64,000 nucleotides of DNA. Source: Gorsachius magnificus (Eukaryota; Chordata; Aves; Pelecaniformes; Ardeidae). The stretch lies in assembly GCA_034008185.1 (NCBI GenBank), contig CM067085.1, positions 54,680,602 through 54,744,601 of the forward strand. The letters run 5' to 3'. The stretch's first letter is position 1. The number at the start of each line of letters is the position of its first letter. Below are positions 1-12,984 of this stretch, one piece after another. Both the position numbers and the translations under genes were made by a program. Under the pieces are notes generated by a model. It saw only the letters and a program-made list of their open reading frames with translations, had not been told where the DNA came from and did no database searches.

Positions 1-253
1 ACCCTGCACATCTTTTATACCACGGCTCTGAATCAGCCTGAAGAATTCCAGGTCTTCATGGGTGACTGCTTCTTTTCTGCAATCACTGATGAACACTAAC
101 ACTTCCATTAACCACAGGCATGTGGTTACACATGCTTACAGTAAACCTGGCTTCCCAAAGGAATTTTCATGAAATCATTATGGAAAGTTCTGAGAAGTAG
201 ACATAGGTAATAGGTGCGAACTTCCCGCTCTAGTGATGGAATTCTGAGCAAGT

Positions 254-293
254 GGGTTGGCCAGGTGATCGCTAGAAGTCCCTTCCAACCCTG
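254..293 (+). repeat. Short CR1 LINE 3'-end-like fragment
   Basis: The segment resembles the familiar avian CR1 3' terminus, which reads roughly 'ttgga..agatgatct..agaggtcccttccaaccc'. Here it reads GTTGGCCAGGTGATCGCTAG and then AAGTCCCTTCCAACCCT. Only about 40 bases match and the terminal octamer repeat is not visible, so this is a decayed scrap at best. Confidence 0.4.
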
Positions 294-1254
294 TCTCTTC
301 CATGTGAACCATTTTCAGTTTAGCTGAGCCCATTACTACAGTGGTAGTAAAGCAGTCATTTCAGGGAGTATATCAGAAGTGCTGTCCAACCAATTCTGGA
401 ACATTTGTTACCACTCAGTAATAAAAAGATCATTAGAGTTTGTGGGAAGCTGGTTAGTGACAGGAAAAACTGGGAAATGGACAGCATGAGGAAAAAGACT
501 GCAAAGTACATGAACGGAAAAATCAGTTACTAGCTTTATTAAAAAAAATTCTAAAATCTCCCTGTGTTACCACTCTAGTGCAGACTTGGCAACTATCTCT
601 TCAGGACCTCCTGCAGAGCAGTAGAAATGTGAACGTGGTCCTGAATAAGACCCCATGCTCAGAAATGAATCCTGACATAAAGGCTGAAAACAGCCTTAAC
701 ACAGGGGAAACTCCTATGTGCAGAAGGGAGCTTAAATGTTATAATGAATGTTCAGCTGCCACAGGAACATCTGAAAAACTTGTCTCTTCCCTTTAGAAAA
801 ATTCTAGTGTTTTTAAGATCTTGACCTCAGTGAGAGGTCCAGTGATTCAGCCTTTCATACTCCAGTCATGCCCCATTCCAGCTATTACATGCTTCATTTC
901 TGCTAATCTTCTCTAATTAGTTCTGCTTCTCAAGTGAAGTCTTGTAACCTAACATTTCTCTGTGCTAAAAGTGAGGTCTTTGCTTTCATATTCAAGATCA
1001 GTCCAGCATTCCACCTTGTAAAACTCAGTTGTCCTCCCAGCACTTATGCTTGTATATTGAGTTTAAGTTTAGACATCAGCTTAGACTCTCTCAAAGACTG
1101 GCTTTACAATTATCATTAAAGGTGTGATCATGTCCAGAGCCAGCAGTCATGCAAGTGTGGAGGAACAGGCTTCTTTTGGATTCTTTCTCTTCCTTGCAAA
1201 TATGTAGAGAATTTTTTTTTTCCATAAAAATACTTTCAGCTTTGTCCTTATGAG

Positions 1255-1430
1255 GTGTATTGCATGTTTTACAAAACATAAGCAGATTGAACCTCATAGC
1301 CTGCAAGTAGGCAGCATCTCCATTTTACGGGTGAGAATGCTGAGCTGAAGAAGGGCGAGGTGAATAACTTGCCTGCAGTAAGAACGCTGTGAATACAATC
1401 CAAATCTCCTTGTTCAAACCACTAAGTTTA
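1255..1430 (+). repeat. Probable ancient MIR/core-SINE relic
   Basis: The order of motifs follows the MIR 3' half: 'cctcatag', 'ccattttacgggtgagaatg', a degenerate 'ctgaggc..agagaggt', 'aataacttgcc' and then 'caatccaaatctcc'. These correspond to the family's 'ccattttacagatgagg', 'taacttgcccaaggtcac' and 'gggattcgaaccc'. The match is by eye against remembered consensus and is heavily diverged, as expected for an amniote-old SINE in a bird. Confidence 0.5.
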
Positions 1431-4295
1431 GATTTTGTGTTTCTCACTTCACATGTTATATACGCATATAAATATATACACGGGGGGAGGGGATGCACAC
1501 ACCTTTCCAGATTTTTGTTGAGCCTGAGATCCATAATATGGCAAGTATTTTAGTTTTTTTTAAAAAAAAAAGATAAAACAGTTAAATGCTTATTCATTCC
1601 TACAACAACTGTAGGCAGTCCGTGTATATATGATTTCCATTGCTAGCTGTAAGGATTTCCTATGTGTGTCACTTTTTATTTGATAACTCTTAGCCTTCTT
1701 TTACGAAGGGATCAATACAATCTTTGTAGTCACTAGCTTGCCATCCTATAGACTTTCCTTTGTGAGGATTGGCAAGACTCAATGATTACTAGAGGCACGT
1801 GATGGCTTAGGTGTGAACACTAATTGGAGGAGCCATCTGAGCCCCATTCAAGAAACACATTCTTCTCTAGCTGATGCTCAATTCAAAATGGCAGGCCATT
1901 TTCAGGTTAACAAAATTTAACCGGGCAAGGGGGAAAAGTCAGCCCTCAGCAATGTATAACCTAGGCTACATTCAGTTTAAACAGCTTACTTAGAGCATTG
2001 CTGCTGTAGCGATGGATAAAATTTGCAGTTCCTCTAAAAAGTCACCCAGGTTTGATCTCTTTAGATTTAATGCTGTCATGAATTGCAAATAGACATAATA
2101 CAGGAATAGGATAACAATAGAATAACAAACATTTCTCTGGTTATTTTCAATTATTTCATAGGCAACAAGTAAGAAAAATCTGTTAACTATTCAACATCCT
2201 TAAAATAAAATTATAATAAATATGTAAATGTAATATATATAAAGTACTTAGCATTCTCAGTTTCAAGTAGTTAACACCTATTTCTCATATCTGAAAATAG
2301 TACCCCTGGAGTATTTTGAGGAGTTTATGGTACATTACTCCCTGAAGACTCTTTAGGAGTTCATTTTTCTTAAACCTCTTCAGTGGGATTTATAAAGTCA
2401 CTTAGAAGTCACTAACGGTAGGGGTTTTGTTTTTCCAGAATTGCGATGATATAGACTAATGTCCATCTTATATCCGATTATTCTGATTTGTGGAAACAAG
2501 GCAGAAATAGTAAGAAAACCCTTCATTCTCCCCATCTGTAAGGCTGAGGAGGAAAGCATAGCACACGTGCACAAAGAGCAAATTCACAGACTTGCTGCAA
2601 GACCAGTGCTTGATTTTAAGTCCTGAAAACTGCTCTAAGGATGAATAGCACCTCACTCTGTGCAAGCCTTCAGCAGAGTGGAAGTACTGCTGTACAGAGC
2701 TCTGGCGCCAGAATTTAGCCCCATATGAGCTGTACATCTGTCCCTTATTTGCCCTTGTGAGAATGTGTCTCCTTTCCAAGGATATTTCAGAAAAAATATA
2801 CACTGCAGGGCTGAATTAAGCATGCACCTTAATTCTGCGTTGACATGGGAGCAGGATACTCAGCACCTTGCAGTGCTGAACTCTGAATGAGGTTAGACCA
2901 CGCTCTAGACCGTTGCCACAATCACGGTGTGCCACAAGTGGAGGTCACAGCTCATGATACCCAAGAAAGTATCCTGCAATTATATCAAGTGAGAAAACCC
3001 TCCACCTTCCTGTAGGTGGGCAATGGAATATCTTTCCATGCCAAGGTATATTGTTTAGAAAGAGGAAAAAAAAAAATTCTGGATCTCTGTTCTTTGACTT
3101 GTTACAAATCAATATGCCAGAAGCTTAAAGCAGAACAGTGCCCTATTGATAGGGTATTAGGGACAGGAACATGGTCTAGAAGAAAATATGGGACAAGAGT
3201 TAGGGAGGAAAGGCATTCTTGCAAATTGCTTTTTTAAGTCCTTCTTTAACTTCAAGTTGTCACCCAGATATGTTCATAGTGCAGTAACTTAAATATCTCC
3301 ACTTTATTCTCTCTCTCTTGCTCAACACATGGTGACAATGGTTTTATCACTGAAATATTTTCTCTGCGGAGCACTCCCAGTACTGACAGCTCTTTTCTCT
3401 TTCCCTCCTTCACACTGTCACCCTTCTACATTTGCTTTGACACTGTCTTCACATTGTCTTGACATTGTTCTGACAGTTATGAAAACTCAATCACTGCAGC
3501 AAACAGCCATGACAATGTGGAGAAGAAAAAGGAAAAGTGTTATGAAAATTGTTAAGGAACTGTGAAGAATTACAGACTAGCGAAAACAAGATCTTGCTTT
3601 TTCAAAACCATATTCCTAGTGAGTTTTTAATAAAACCCACTTTATAAAAACTTCAGCCAAGGCTGGCAAAAGCCATTTCAACAAAGGCAGTTGGCAGTTA
3701 TGGATTCCATAACTGAAATTCAGATGCTCCTAGGTGACAACCTTCTTACTGCTGTGAGTTCAGGTCCTTTACAAGAGCTAACTCAGCTCATCTCCCTGGG
3801 AGCAGGGCATGCTGGATTACTGTGAAACGTGGACTCCAGGAACCCTCCAGCTACACTTTCTCCTAAGCATGCCATTCAAACTAGGATCCCTTTTGGGGGC
3901 AGCCAGGAAAGAAAGGTGGCAGGGGAGGAAGAATGTCACAACAGGTTAGCTGGCACATTACTTCCCTTTGCTAATAATAAAATAGAATTTCATTTTGTTG
4001 GTTCACAATTTAGAAGAGAGTAGCCTAGAAAGAGAGCATCACCCCTCAGCAATCAATCTAACAAGTGCCAAGTATTGTAGTAACATGCAAAAAAAACCCC
4101 AGCACAAGGAGGGTAAGTTTAGTAACTGTTATGTTCCTCTGGTTGAATTAAACTCCCAAGCAACCTCTTAACTGTTTTGGGAAAGTAGGGGCACAGTGAA
4201 GGGCTTAAAGACTATGCACATACTTAACAAACTAAGCTTTACAATTCAACAATTTGACAAAATTACTACTGATTTGAGTAGCAATTCCGATCATT

Positions 4296-4321
4296 GGGGG
4301 GGGGGGGGGGGGGGGGGGGGG
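4296..4321 (+). repeat. 26-base poly-G tract followed by G/T-rich tail
   Basis: An uninterrupted run of 26 G is followed within 40 bases by further G blocks separated by short T runs, ending near 4361. The block is capable of forming G-quadruplexes on the plus strand. It is a simple repeat, and its length may be affected by assembly or sequencing error. Confidence 0.9.
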
Positions 4322-7300
4322 AGCAGCGGCAGAGTTGGGTTTTGGGGTTGGGGTTTTTTTCAGAAAAGAAATCCCTGCATATATACAGTTCTGATACTAA
4401 TCCAAATTCTTGGTACTTACAAGAATACTTAGGTAATACAAAAATTACTTTTAAAAAATACTTTATATTATGCTTGCATGCATACAATCTGTATCTTACC
4501 TGAAAAGCATAATGAAAGCACATCCACTGCAAAGCAGAACACAGCTCACGAGCAGGGCAGATGACATTGCTCTGTAGGTGCCCTGTAGTGTTCCCTGGAA
4601 ACCAGACAAGCACTAGTTCTCCAGAAGGAGCAAAGTTGTGTCTCTCCTGCTCCATTACTGCAGCGTGCTTTCTTCTCCCTTAATTAATTAGGGAGGGAAG
4701 ACAGTCTGAAGCTCATTCCCTTTGCTGCAGGGCCCCAGGCCTTTCTCAGAGACCCTAGGGAACAGGGCTGGTAACCAGGCACTGAATCTCTCCTCACAGA
4801 GCATAGGCTCTTCACCAATATTTCTCAAACTGCAGGGCTAGCCCAGCAACAGACACCCAAATGATGTGAAACAGACTTGGGCTCCAGAGCTATAAGAAAC
4901 CTTAGCCATCCCCCGTCCACCCCCATTAGCTCCTTAAGAAGCCAAGGAGGGGCAAGGGGCTGGACGTGCTAATTTGTCATCTGCTGACAGACCTGCACCT
5001 GGGAGCTGGCTCTGCATATCCACCCTGACAGGGATTTGACCCATATTGCTGGGGAACTAAACTTTCTGCTTTCTCAGATTTAATCCCTGAATGCAATGCA
5101 TGGACAGTACAGTAATTCCTGCATGTAACTCTCTCTAGCATGCATATTTAGGACTGCAGGGTGAAGAAAATATTAGTAAAAGCTTTTTGTGAAGTCAGAA
5201 CTTACAGAAATAAACCTCTCTCAGTCAACAAATGTAATTTGTTGATGACAAGAATGAGTCAACACATCTAATAATGAACAAGATGCAGAGAGTAAACTGA
5301 GCATGCACATACGCAAACCGATGCTCATCTGGTTAATTTTGTGGCTAATTTCATATGTTCAGTCATGGTGACTAAAGCACAGGTAAGACAAAAACAGAAC
5401 AGAGGCAAAATTAGCCTAAAGAATTCTTAGCAGAAACAATATGCTTCCATTTATCCAGAGAGAAAATTAAGCTTGAAGTGCATCTGCCTGAGATCGCTTC
5501 ACGAAGCATGGGCTGGATCCAACTGAGAAAAATGGCACAAAGGAGAGAGCTCCACAGAAGTGAAACCACTTTTGAACTATAGACTGTAATCCGTAGTCTA
5601 AATGCTATATTGGGTGGTGATACTCCAATTGCCCTGGCAAGCTGAATGACAAACATTTCAGTGCTTCCTTCCTACACTATTATACCTACAAGCTCCCTTG
5701 ATTATTAACGGAATGATATTTGTTACAGTAAGCTACCACAGTCAAATCGATACCAAAGTGTCTTGAAAAGACACCACAGCTGAACCTCTAATTAAGTAAG
5801 ATATTTTGTTCCTTTTAAATGAGGCTCTGAGGAGTACAGTAACAGTGCCTTGTTCTGTTCAAGGCTATCTATAATTAATAATCCCAACGATCAAAGGAAA
5901 TGTGATCCTCAGAGAAAACTGCTTTTGAGAATCCCCAGGTATTAAGTACTGAGAATTACTTCCCAATCTGTTCTGCAGTCTCTCAGCACAGAATGCTCTG
6001 TGATGCCCTTTGGGATCATAAAACAAGCCCTGCCATAGAGCTCCCTGCAAAAAATGCTTCCAGTGAGATAGTCACTAGATATTTATCATGTATTCTTTAC
6101 TGCCATCAAATCTTACTTAATTTTTTCCTGGCCAGACCTTTACTATTACACAGATCTCATTTATTTATACAGCATAATTTAATACAAAGCAGGGTCAGCA
6201 TGCTGCCCTATAATGTACTCTGTACTAGTAAGTCTGGACTGGTATCAGTGTGAGGAAGGTCCCTTCCCCCCAAATCAGGTATTCCCTCCATGTTTTCATC
6301 ATTGTATGCCACTGAAATTTCTTCAGATAGAGAAAGCTTCTTGATGTCAAGCTGTGGAAGCTTTAGTTCTCTCCTCCTGCTTGCTAATCTTATCTTCCAC
6401 TCCCCAGCCACTACACCACCACCATCCTGAGCTCTCCCTGTGTGTTAAGAGTAGAGTTGTATGACACCGAACTCCCCTGTCACTGCAACAGGGGTGGCTA
6501 AAGCTTATATCCAGGGGAATAGCAGGCCAGAGCCTCTTTATTGTTCTCCGGATCATTTTGTGGAGCATGAGCACTTCAACACAGCTCCGGAGGCATCCAT
6601 GTTACCCTGTCAAGCTGGTGCCATGAGTGACCTTGAGTCCTGGGGCTACAATTACTGCAGGCTCACTTACCAGCCACACAAAGTTACTGTAACTTCCCGT
6701 TGCTGCCCTGTAAATCCAAGTCTGCTTCGGATCAAGCCTCAGAGGAAGAAAAGAAGAATGCACAGAAAAAAACTAAGGCAGAAAAGGGAGAACTAGGAAA
6801 GGAAAGAGAGACAAGGAGTCAGATCTGCCTCTTCCATTAAAAAACAGAGGAAATAAAGGAGAGTATTAACAGGGAAATAAAATAATTAAAAAAAAAAAAA
6901 AAACAAAACACCGCCAAGAAATGACACCACTACACTGATCGCTACTGGATAGTGTTTATTTATTCATGGTTTTAAATTTTGTATCATTTTACTGGCAAAA
7001 ATCTTACTGCTCTAATTTTGATGAGCGCTTGCTGGATACAGCTTGATTTATAGCAGATATTTAATGCCCTAGTGGCAGGTGGCTTTATTATAAAACACAC
7101 CACCACATTAGGCTTATAGAAACAATTTGCCTTTTAGTGACATTCCTCTAATATGAGAGGCTTATTACTTAGCATGTTCCCCAAGGAACGCTCCTGGGCA
7201 TACCCTGATGCTGGTGAATATTCTGGTTTTGCTTTACTTCTACAGTGAAGCATCTTACAAGGGTTTCAGCGAAAGACATCCCTAATTATAGAGTGGGATT

Positions 7301-10300
7301 TCAATACCTGCTCTTGCTCTTCCTTTGGGTCAGTCTCTCCCCCTCAAATGACATACACGCACACTGGAGACTGGGATCGGTGCTGCAAGACCAAGAGATT
7401 CCCTGTGAGGCCTCTGACTCTGCATGGCTCATGCTAGTACAGTTGGTGTAATTCCCCTGAATTATAGGATGCTTGCACAATGCTTTGAGCATGGAAAGTG
7501 CTTTGAAAGCACTAACACTTCAGTGTCACACTTAAAAAAAACCCCATGATATCCTTCTTCTCCATGTCTGGCACATGTAGGTATGCAGCTTGAGATTTTC
7601 TTATCATAAGCTAAGAAAAGCAGTTCCATCCGAAAGGCACGGCCAGGGAACAGCAAGTGTGGGCTGCTCTGCAAGGGAAGGAGGCTGGGAGCTGAGGGCG
7701 ATAGCAGAGCAGTCAGGGCAGTGGCTCTACCTTGAAGAGATCAGTCCTGCTGGACCTGAGCAAGGCAGGCAGAGCAGGTGGTGGCAGCCAGGGTTAGCCA
7801 CAGTCCAGTGACTACCAGATAAGCCTACAGTGTGTGTCCAGGATGGTTCAGTGGAGTATATGGCCAGGCAGATGCCAAGGGTGAGAGCCTGACCTTAAAA
7901 GTGGCTTCCAAGCAAAGGAGGCGCAGGTCCCTGCTGAGGCTCCCTAAAGCCATGGAGCTGTGCTATCAGAGTTCACCCTGATCCCTGGCAGCCCAATCCC
8001 CAGGAGACGGGACATGCTCCGCACCTGACAGGCAAGAAGTTTCAATAAAATCCTGTACCTGAGTTGTGGGCAACCACAAAAAAAAACCAAAGATGAGCTT
8101 GTGATCCATCACCTGAAGTGAACTTTGGGATAAAAGGCCAGTCTGACATCCTGCTGTTCTGTGAGGAAAGGCTCCTGATACTTTGATACAGAAACATTAG
8201 TGCTGTAATGACATAAGCTGCCTTAGAAACAACCTTGGCTATGGCTATACTGCGAAATAATCCGGCACTTCTGGGGATGATGCATCGTATTACTGAACTA
8301 GTATTTGTTAAAGTTTTCAAAAATCAGGCATAAAAAGGAGTTTGTGAATAAATTATAGCTCAAAGTTTTGTTTTCTGTTATTGTTATGTAGGAGGCAAGG
8401 AAGGAAAAATTGTCACCTCAGTAGCAGATTTGGACTAGTGTGACACACACAGCCTTGAACCCTCTGAGAAAGTCATCAAGTGACTCAGTCAGCCAGACAA
8501 GTGCTATGACATAAAAATGTGCCAGGGCTGATGAGAGCAGGAGATCTACCAGGCAGTGTCATGAGCTTGGTGTACTTTGTTGTGAACACCACTACGCAGA
8601 CTTGTCATCGTGTTCTGCTGCAAAGTGAAAGGCAGCCAAATGAGCTGCATAAATAACCATGTGATAGAACTAGCTCCTTACCTGAACAGAATGGTAAAGG
8701 TCAAGCTGAGGACTTGCTTTGTAGATACCCGTAGAGTAAGAATTCTGATTTTCCTAACAACCTCCAAAAATTTGTTAATATCTCTCACAGAAACAGTTTT
8801 TGTTGTCCTGCAAACTCAGTTCAGTCTAAGTTCTGTTATGACAGGGAAGACAATGTGACCTTCAGCTGCTATTTTCTTGGCTTTTATTTAATTTTCATTC
8901 TTGCATCCGATTATACTGCATTGCTGTCAGGTGCAATCAAGTTCTGGGGTATCATCAAGCAAGAGCTTGGCCAGTCCTCTCTAGGACTGCAGTACGGACA
9001 GAGAGGGTGGTGGCCCTTAGGGAAAGGTGGAGCTGGTGGAACAACATCTCTGCACATTATGTAGTGTATTGGGGGGGTGGACATAGAGTTTTGCCATTAA
9101 TAGCAAACAGTTGTTGAAATCAGGGGAGAGGAAACCATGGTGGTCTGTGGACCAAGACTAGCAATTTCATATAATGTAGCTTAGAGATTTTTAGGATCTG
9201 CTTCTGAGCTTACTCTGGAGATAAAATTTTGTAAAACTATGAAACAAATCATTCTTCCTCTGTTACAAGTCAGTAGATTTTTTAAGATGCTACAATACAG
9301 TCTGTTTGCAGGTGAGGAAAGCTACCACAGGTGACGTGTCAGAGCCATGACCATGGGGGATCTCCACTGTTACGCAAAACTTGTGTTCAGAAGACTAGCC
9401 CTCTGCAAAAGTCCACATTATAGCACCCTTCTGTTGGGCCTGTGACTGATTTTTATCTGTATGAGCTCAGCGAGGGGAACTTGTGCAGATCATGATCGTG
9501 TCATTGTTCTTCACCAATCTCAGTGTTATGATCTTGGCCCCAATGACAGCTGCTCTCAGCACAGGAGCTCAGCAGGAGAACAGATGGAAACTCTGGTTGC
9601 ACCAGTTCCCCCTGTGAGACTCCAGCCTGTCCCAGAATACAGGGACTATGAATTTTTCCCAAGCAGTCTCCAAATCCCAATTGGTAATTAGCTCATGCAG
9701 AGCTAATTGTAGGTGATTTCTATTGAAAAGAATTTAGTAAATAACAGAAAGGGCTGGAATGTGAACTCCTCTACAAAGTTCACGCTGGAAAAGAATGACC
9801 TTGCTTTCTCTGTACTCACTGTGCATCGTAGCTGCAATGAAGCTTTCTCCTGATTCCTGGGTCATTTAAATCACAGTATTTCCAGCAACATAATGTTGAT
9901 CTGCCACGGGGCTGATTACTTTTTTAAAGTCTGGGGAGACAGGAGACACATCATCATGACTTTGATATGAGAGTACTCTTACATAGTATGAAATGGAAAT
10001 TGTGTGAGAAAAGGTCTATGCATTCCGCAAGCCTGGAGGGACAGCATGCGCTCCGGTGGCTACGGATATCAGCGTGATGCTAGTCTAAAGTTGGAGCTGA
10101 TCTTGCCGTTCTGCCGCACTTTGTTGGCTGCAGCAACGTTTAGTTCTCAGCTGTGTTACTGAGAACCTACTGGAGGCAATCTCAACATCTGCATGTATCA
10201 GTACACAGCTTTGCACCTAGGAACTTTAAAACATTCATTTCCTTACAGGCTTCAAAGCAGAGCATAGTAAGCCAGCAGGGAAAAGGAATAGATCTGTAAA

Positions 10301-12970
10301 ATCCCTTATGTGTTTTGTCACAAGTTTTGCCCCTGTTCCAGTATGTTAAAAACCATCATTTTCTTAATGTGCATTTTGTTGCTATAGGTTTGGCTGTGCA
10401 GAAGGGATATGGTGCATCTGATATAATATGCCTTGATGGGATCTTCTGGTTATTGGAATGCTATAAAAACAAGTGCTTGTGGAGACTGTGTTGAATCGGG
10501 AGTTATCAAAACCTGGCTGTGAATGTACGCCTGTGTGATACACCTGGCAATAACATTTTCCCTATGATTTACTAGTATAGTACATTTGACTAATGAGCAT
10601 ATACATATTTTCTTGAAGCCAAAATTTAAGCGTGACTTACAGAGGGAAAACCTAATTTTCTGACGTCTGTGACTAGCAAAGTAGAGCTGAAAATATCCCT
10701 CACAAGAAAAGAAATTCTTGGCCCATGTTACAGCTTGGTATTTTAAAAAATTCCGGGCCGTGTTACAGACATTTGAAGTTACATTTTAAAATCACAGGAT
10801 CTTTATGCGCTACTGTATATCAGAATCACTGCTGTATCCTTGTTTCATAAGAAAAGGAAAATGCTGGTTTTAAGAAAAAGAAAGAGGCAATGAAGTGGGG
10901 GCAGAACCACAGATAAAGGAGACTGAAGAGGATGCCTTCTAATGGCCTTTGAAAGCAAACAACACACACAGAATCTAGACCTGAAGTCAATTTTGTACTC
11001 AAATTTAGACCCTCTAGTCCAAGCTCAGTAGATCAATGATTTAGCAGCAATTGGCAGCATTTCCGACTGCTTTTTCTTTCCCATGTTAAGCAGTTGAGCA
11101 CAGAGGTAGCACAGCTGCTTTCATATTCTGACCTAAATGAAATCTCAGTGCTGAACGTCAGCGGTAGCTGGTCTGCGTGAGGGGCAGTATCCCCCAGCTC
11201 AGCCGAGCCCCCAGCTCCTCGCTGAGGCTGAATTCAGCAGGAGCCAGGAGCTCAAGAGGAGCTGGGAGCCTCTGTCTTACATAAAAGCAAAGTGCCACGA
11301 ACTCTTTCCAGACTCCAGAGAAGCTGCAAGACCTTGTGTCTCTCAAGGCGAGATTTGGCCTCCTCAAGAGGCAGCAGCTCCTTTGCTCCCTATTTTCCAC
11401 TATTTGGAATTCAGGCAGAACCAGATGCAACTGGATTTCGCCCAGATTCACAAACTGACAGTTTTATGCTGTGTTACTCCCTCTGTGTTCCTGGAAATCC
11501 CCCCATTGATGCAGAGAAGAAGTGAGACCATGCTTTGGTCTTTCTGCAACCCTTTTCAGCTCTGGCACCATTTCCCTCATTATTCTGCCATGTGTTTGCT
11601 TCCAAGGTGTGCGCTTTAGCCTTAGCGTAGCTGTGAATACAGGTGGTATCTTTCCAACTGCAAGCATTGCTTTCATTTTTCCAGTTCCCCAGCACCACTT
11701 GCACCCCTCACTGGGTTCACTTATCAGGTTTGGAAACACCAGATTATGCTTCCTTTAATTGTAAAAGGCTTGATGCTGCCATCTTTGTAACTCTTGGGAG
11801 CAAGGCAGGAGCAACACCTTTCACAAAAGCATTACAAATTCACCCCTCCAAACAAGTTAATCTAGGCACGCTGAGAAACCTCACTAAGGGCAAGCAACAC
11901 AGGATGACTTCTTAAGGTATAAGACATAATTCACACCCCTAACTAAACCATCTATGTTTTCTCTATTTCTGCAAACCTTTTCATCTCACAGGAGAAATCT
12001 TTACACACATGGCTCTGTATTCTGAGTTATATGGTGAGGATGTCCCCAGCTTTAATGAAGCCTTAAGAGCAGTGCAGGCAGGAAAGGTATCGATTGAATC
12101 CTTGGGACAAAGACATTTAACCTGCAGAATCACCAAATCTTTCCCATAAGCAATCAAGTTTATTACCTAAATAAAATTGTTTCAGATCTTGAGCACAATA
12201 AATTTTCCATGTTCTTTGCCTCTGAAGACCTGATAGAAAGATGAGCTTGAAGCTGGCCCCCAGGTTCCCACCACTACATATTGTGGTTGTTGCTCACCTG
12301 CCTTTTTATCTCCCATGCCCCTGTGTGGAGGAATCCTGTTCTGTATTATTAAGAATAAATTCTGCTGTGTGAATTCCACTAAAAATAAATTTCTTCACTT
12401 CTAAAGGGGGAAGGAACACCTCATTATGCTCATGTCTTTACTCTTCTGCAGAGTCAGAAGATAAGAATGTGGATACATGTAATGAAACTATTAAAGAGGA
12501 AAGTTATATCCAGATAGAGCGTATACAGTTGCGGGGATTGCATGGCAGAAATCAGTTCAGTTTCTACATCAGCGTCTGCATCATTTTCTGTAATGGATAG
12601 CAGCTACCTTCTGGGCCTGATCAGCCACTGGCCTGCACCTTATAGAAACAAAAATGTCTGTGCACAGTAAAAGCACGACAATCACTATGCACTATCAACT
12701 TAAACTGCAGTGCTGTAGTGCTAAACGTAAAGGTGAAGAAGTAGTGGATGAACTCTTCACATTAGAAACAAGTCTGTTTGCATTGCTACTAGCACCATGT
12801 CTTGATGGCCAATTGAACCAAAACCCCTCCAAATTCTATCTGTAGGAGCTGTGTGGAGCTCACGGGCCTGATTCTCCTCCTGTTCCCAGCCACAGACACA
12901 AGGGTACAATGAAAAATAAAGTAAGAGCCAGAAAGTATTTACTGCATTGAAGGAAAGAAGTGAAAGGGGT

Positions 12971-12984
12971 GGGGGGGGGGGGGG
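12971..12984 (+). repeat. 14-base poly-G tract
   Basis: A run of 14 G is preceded by GGGGT. It is a low-complexity tract with no other feature attached. Confidence 0.85.

Noticed and set aside
4109..4118. Strong donor-like GGAGG|GTAAGT preceded by a short ATG frame in phase 1
   Set aside because: The nine-residue peptide is charged and proline-containing, not a signal peptide, so it does not serve as CRB1 exon 1.
6461..6903. 111-codon ATG frame with a basic tail, followed by AATAAA-type motifs and a 16-A run, resembling a retrocopy
   Set aside because: The peptide is unrecognisable, no target duplications are visible, and A-rich stretches of this kind are common here; processed retrocopies are rare in birds.
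8855..8935. Signal-peptide-like frame ending in a phase-1 GT, looked like CRB1 exon 1
   Set aside because: The frame has no ATG; it would start at GTG, and the overlapping ATG at 8853 is followed at once by TGA. The donor (CAG|GTGCAA) is weak.
11158..11915. Cluster of overlapping frames on both strands
   Set aside because: There are open frames in several phases at once, no recognisable domain and no splice-supported exon; probably just stop-poor, GC-richer DNA.
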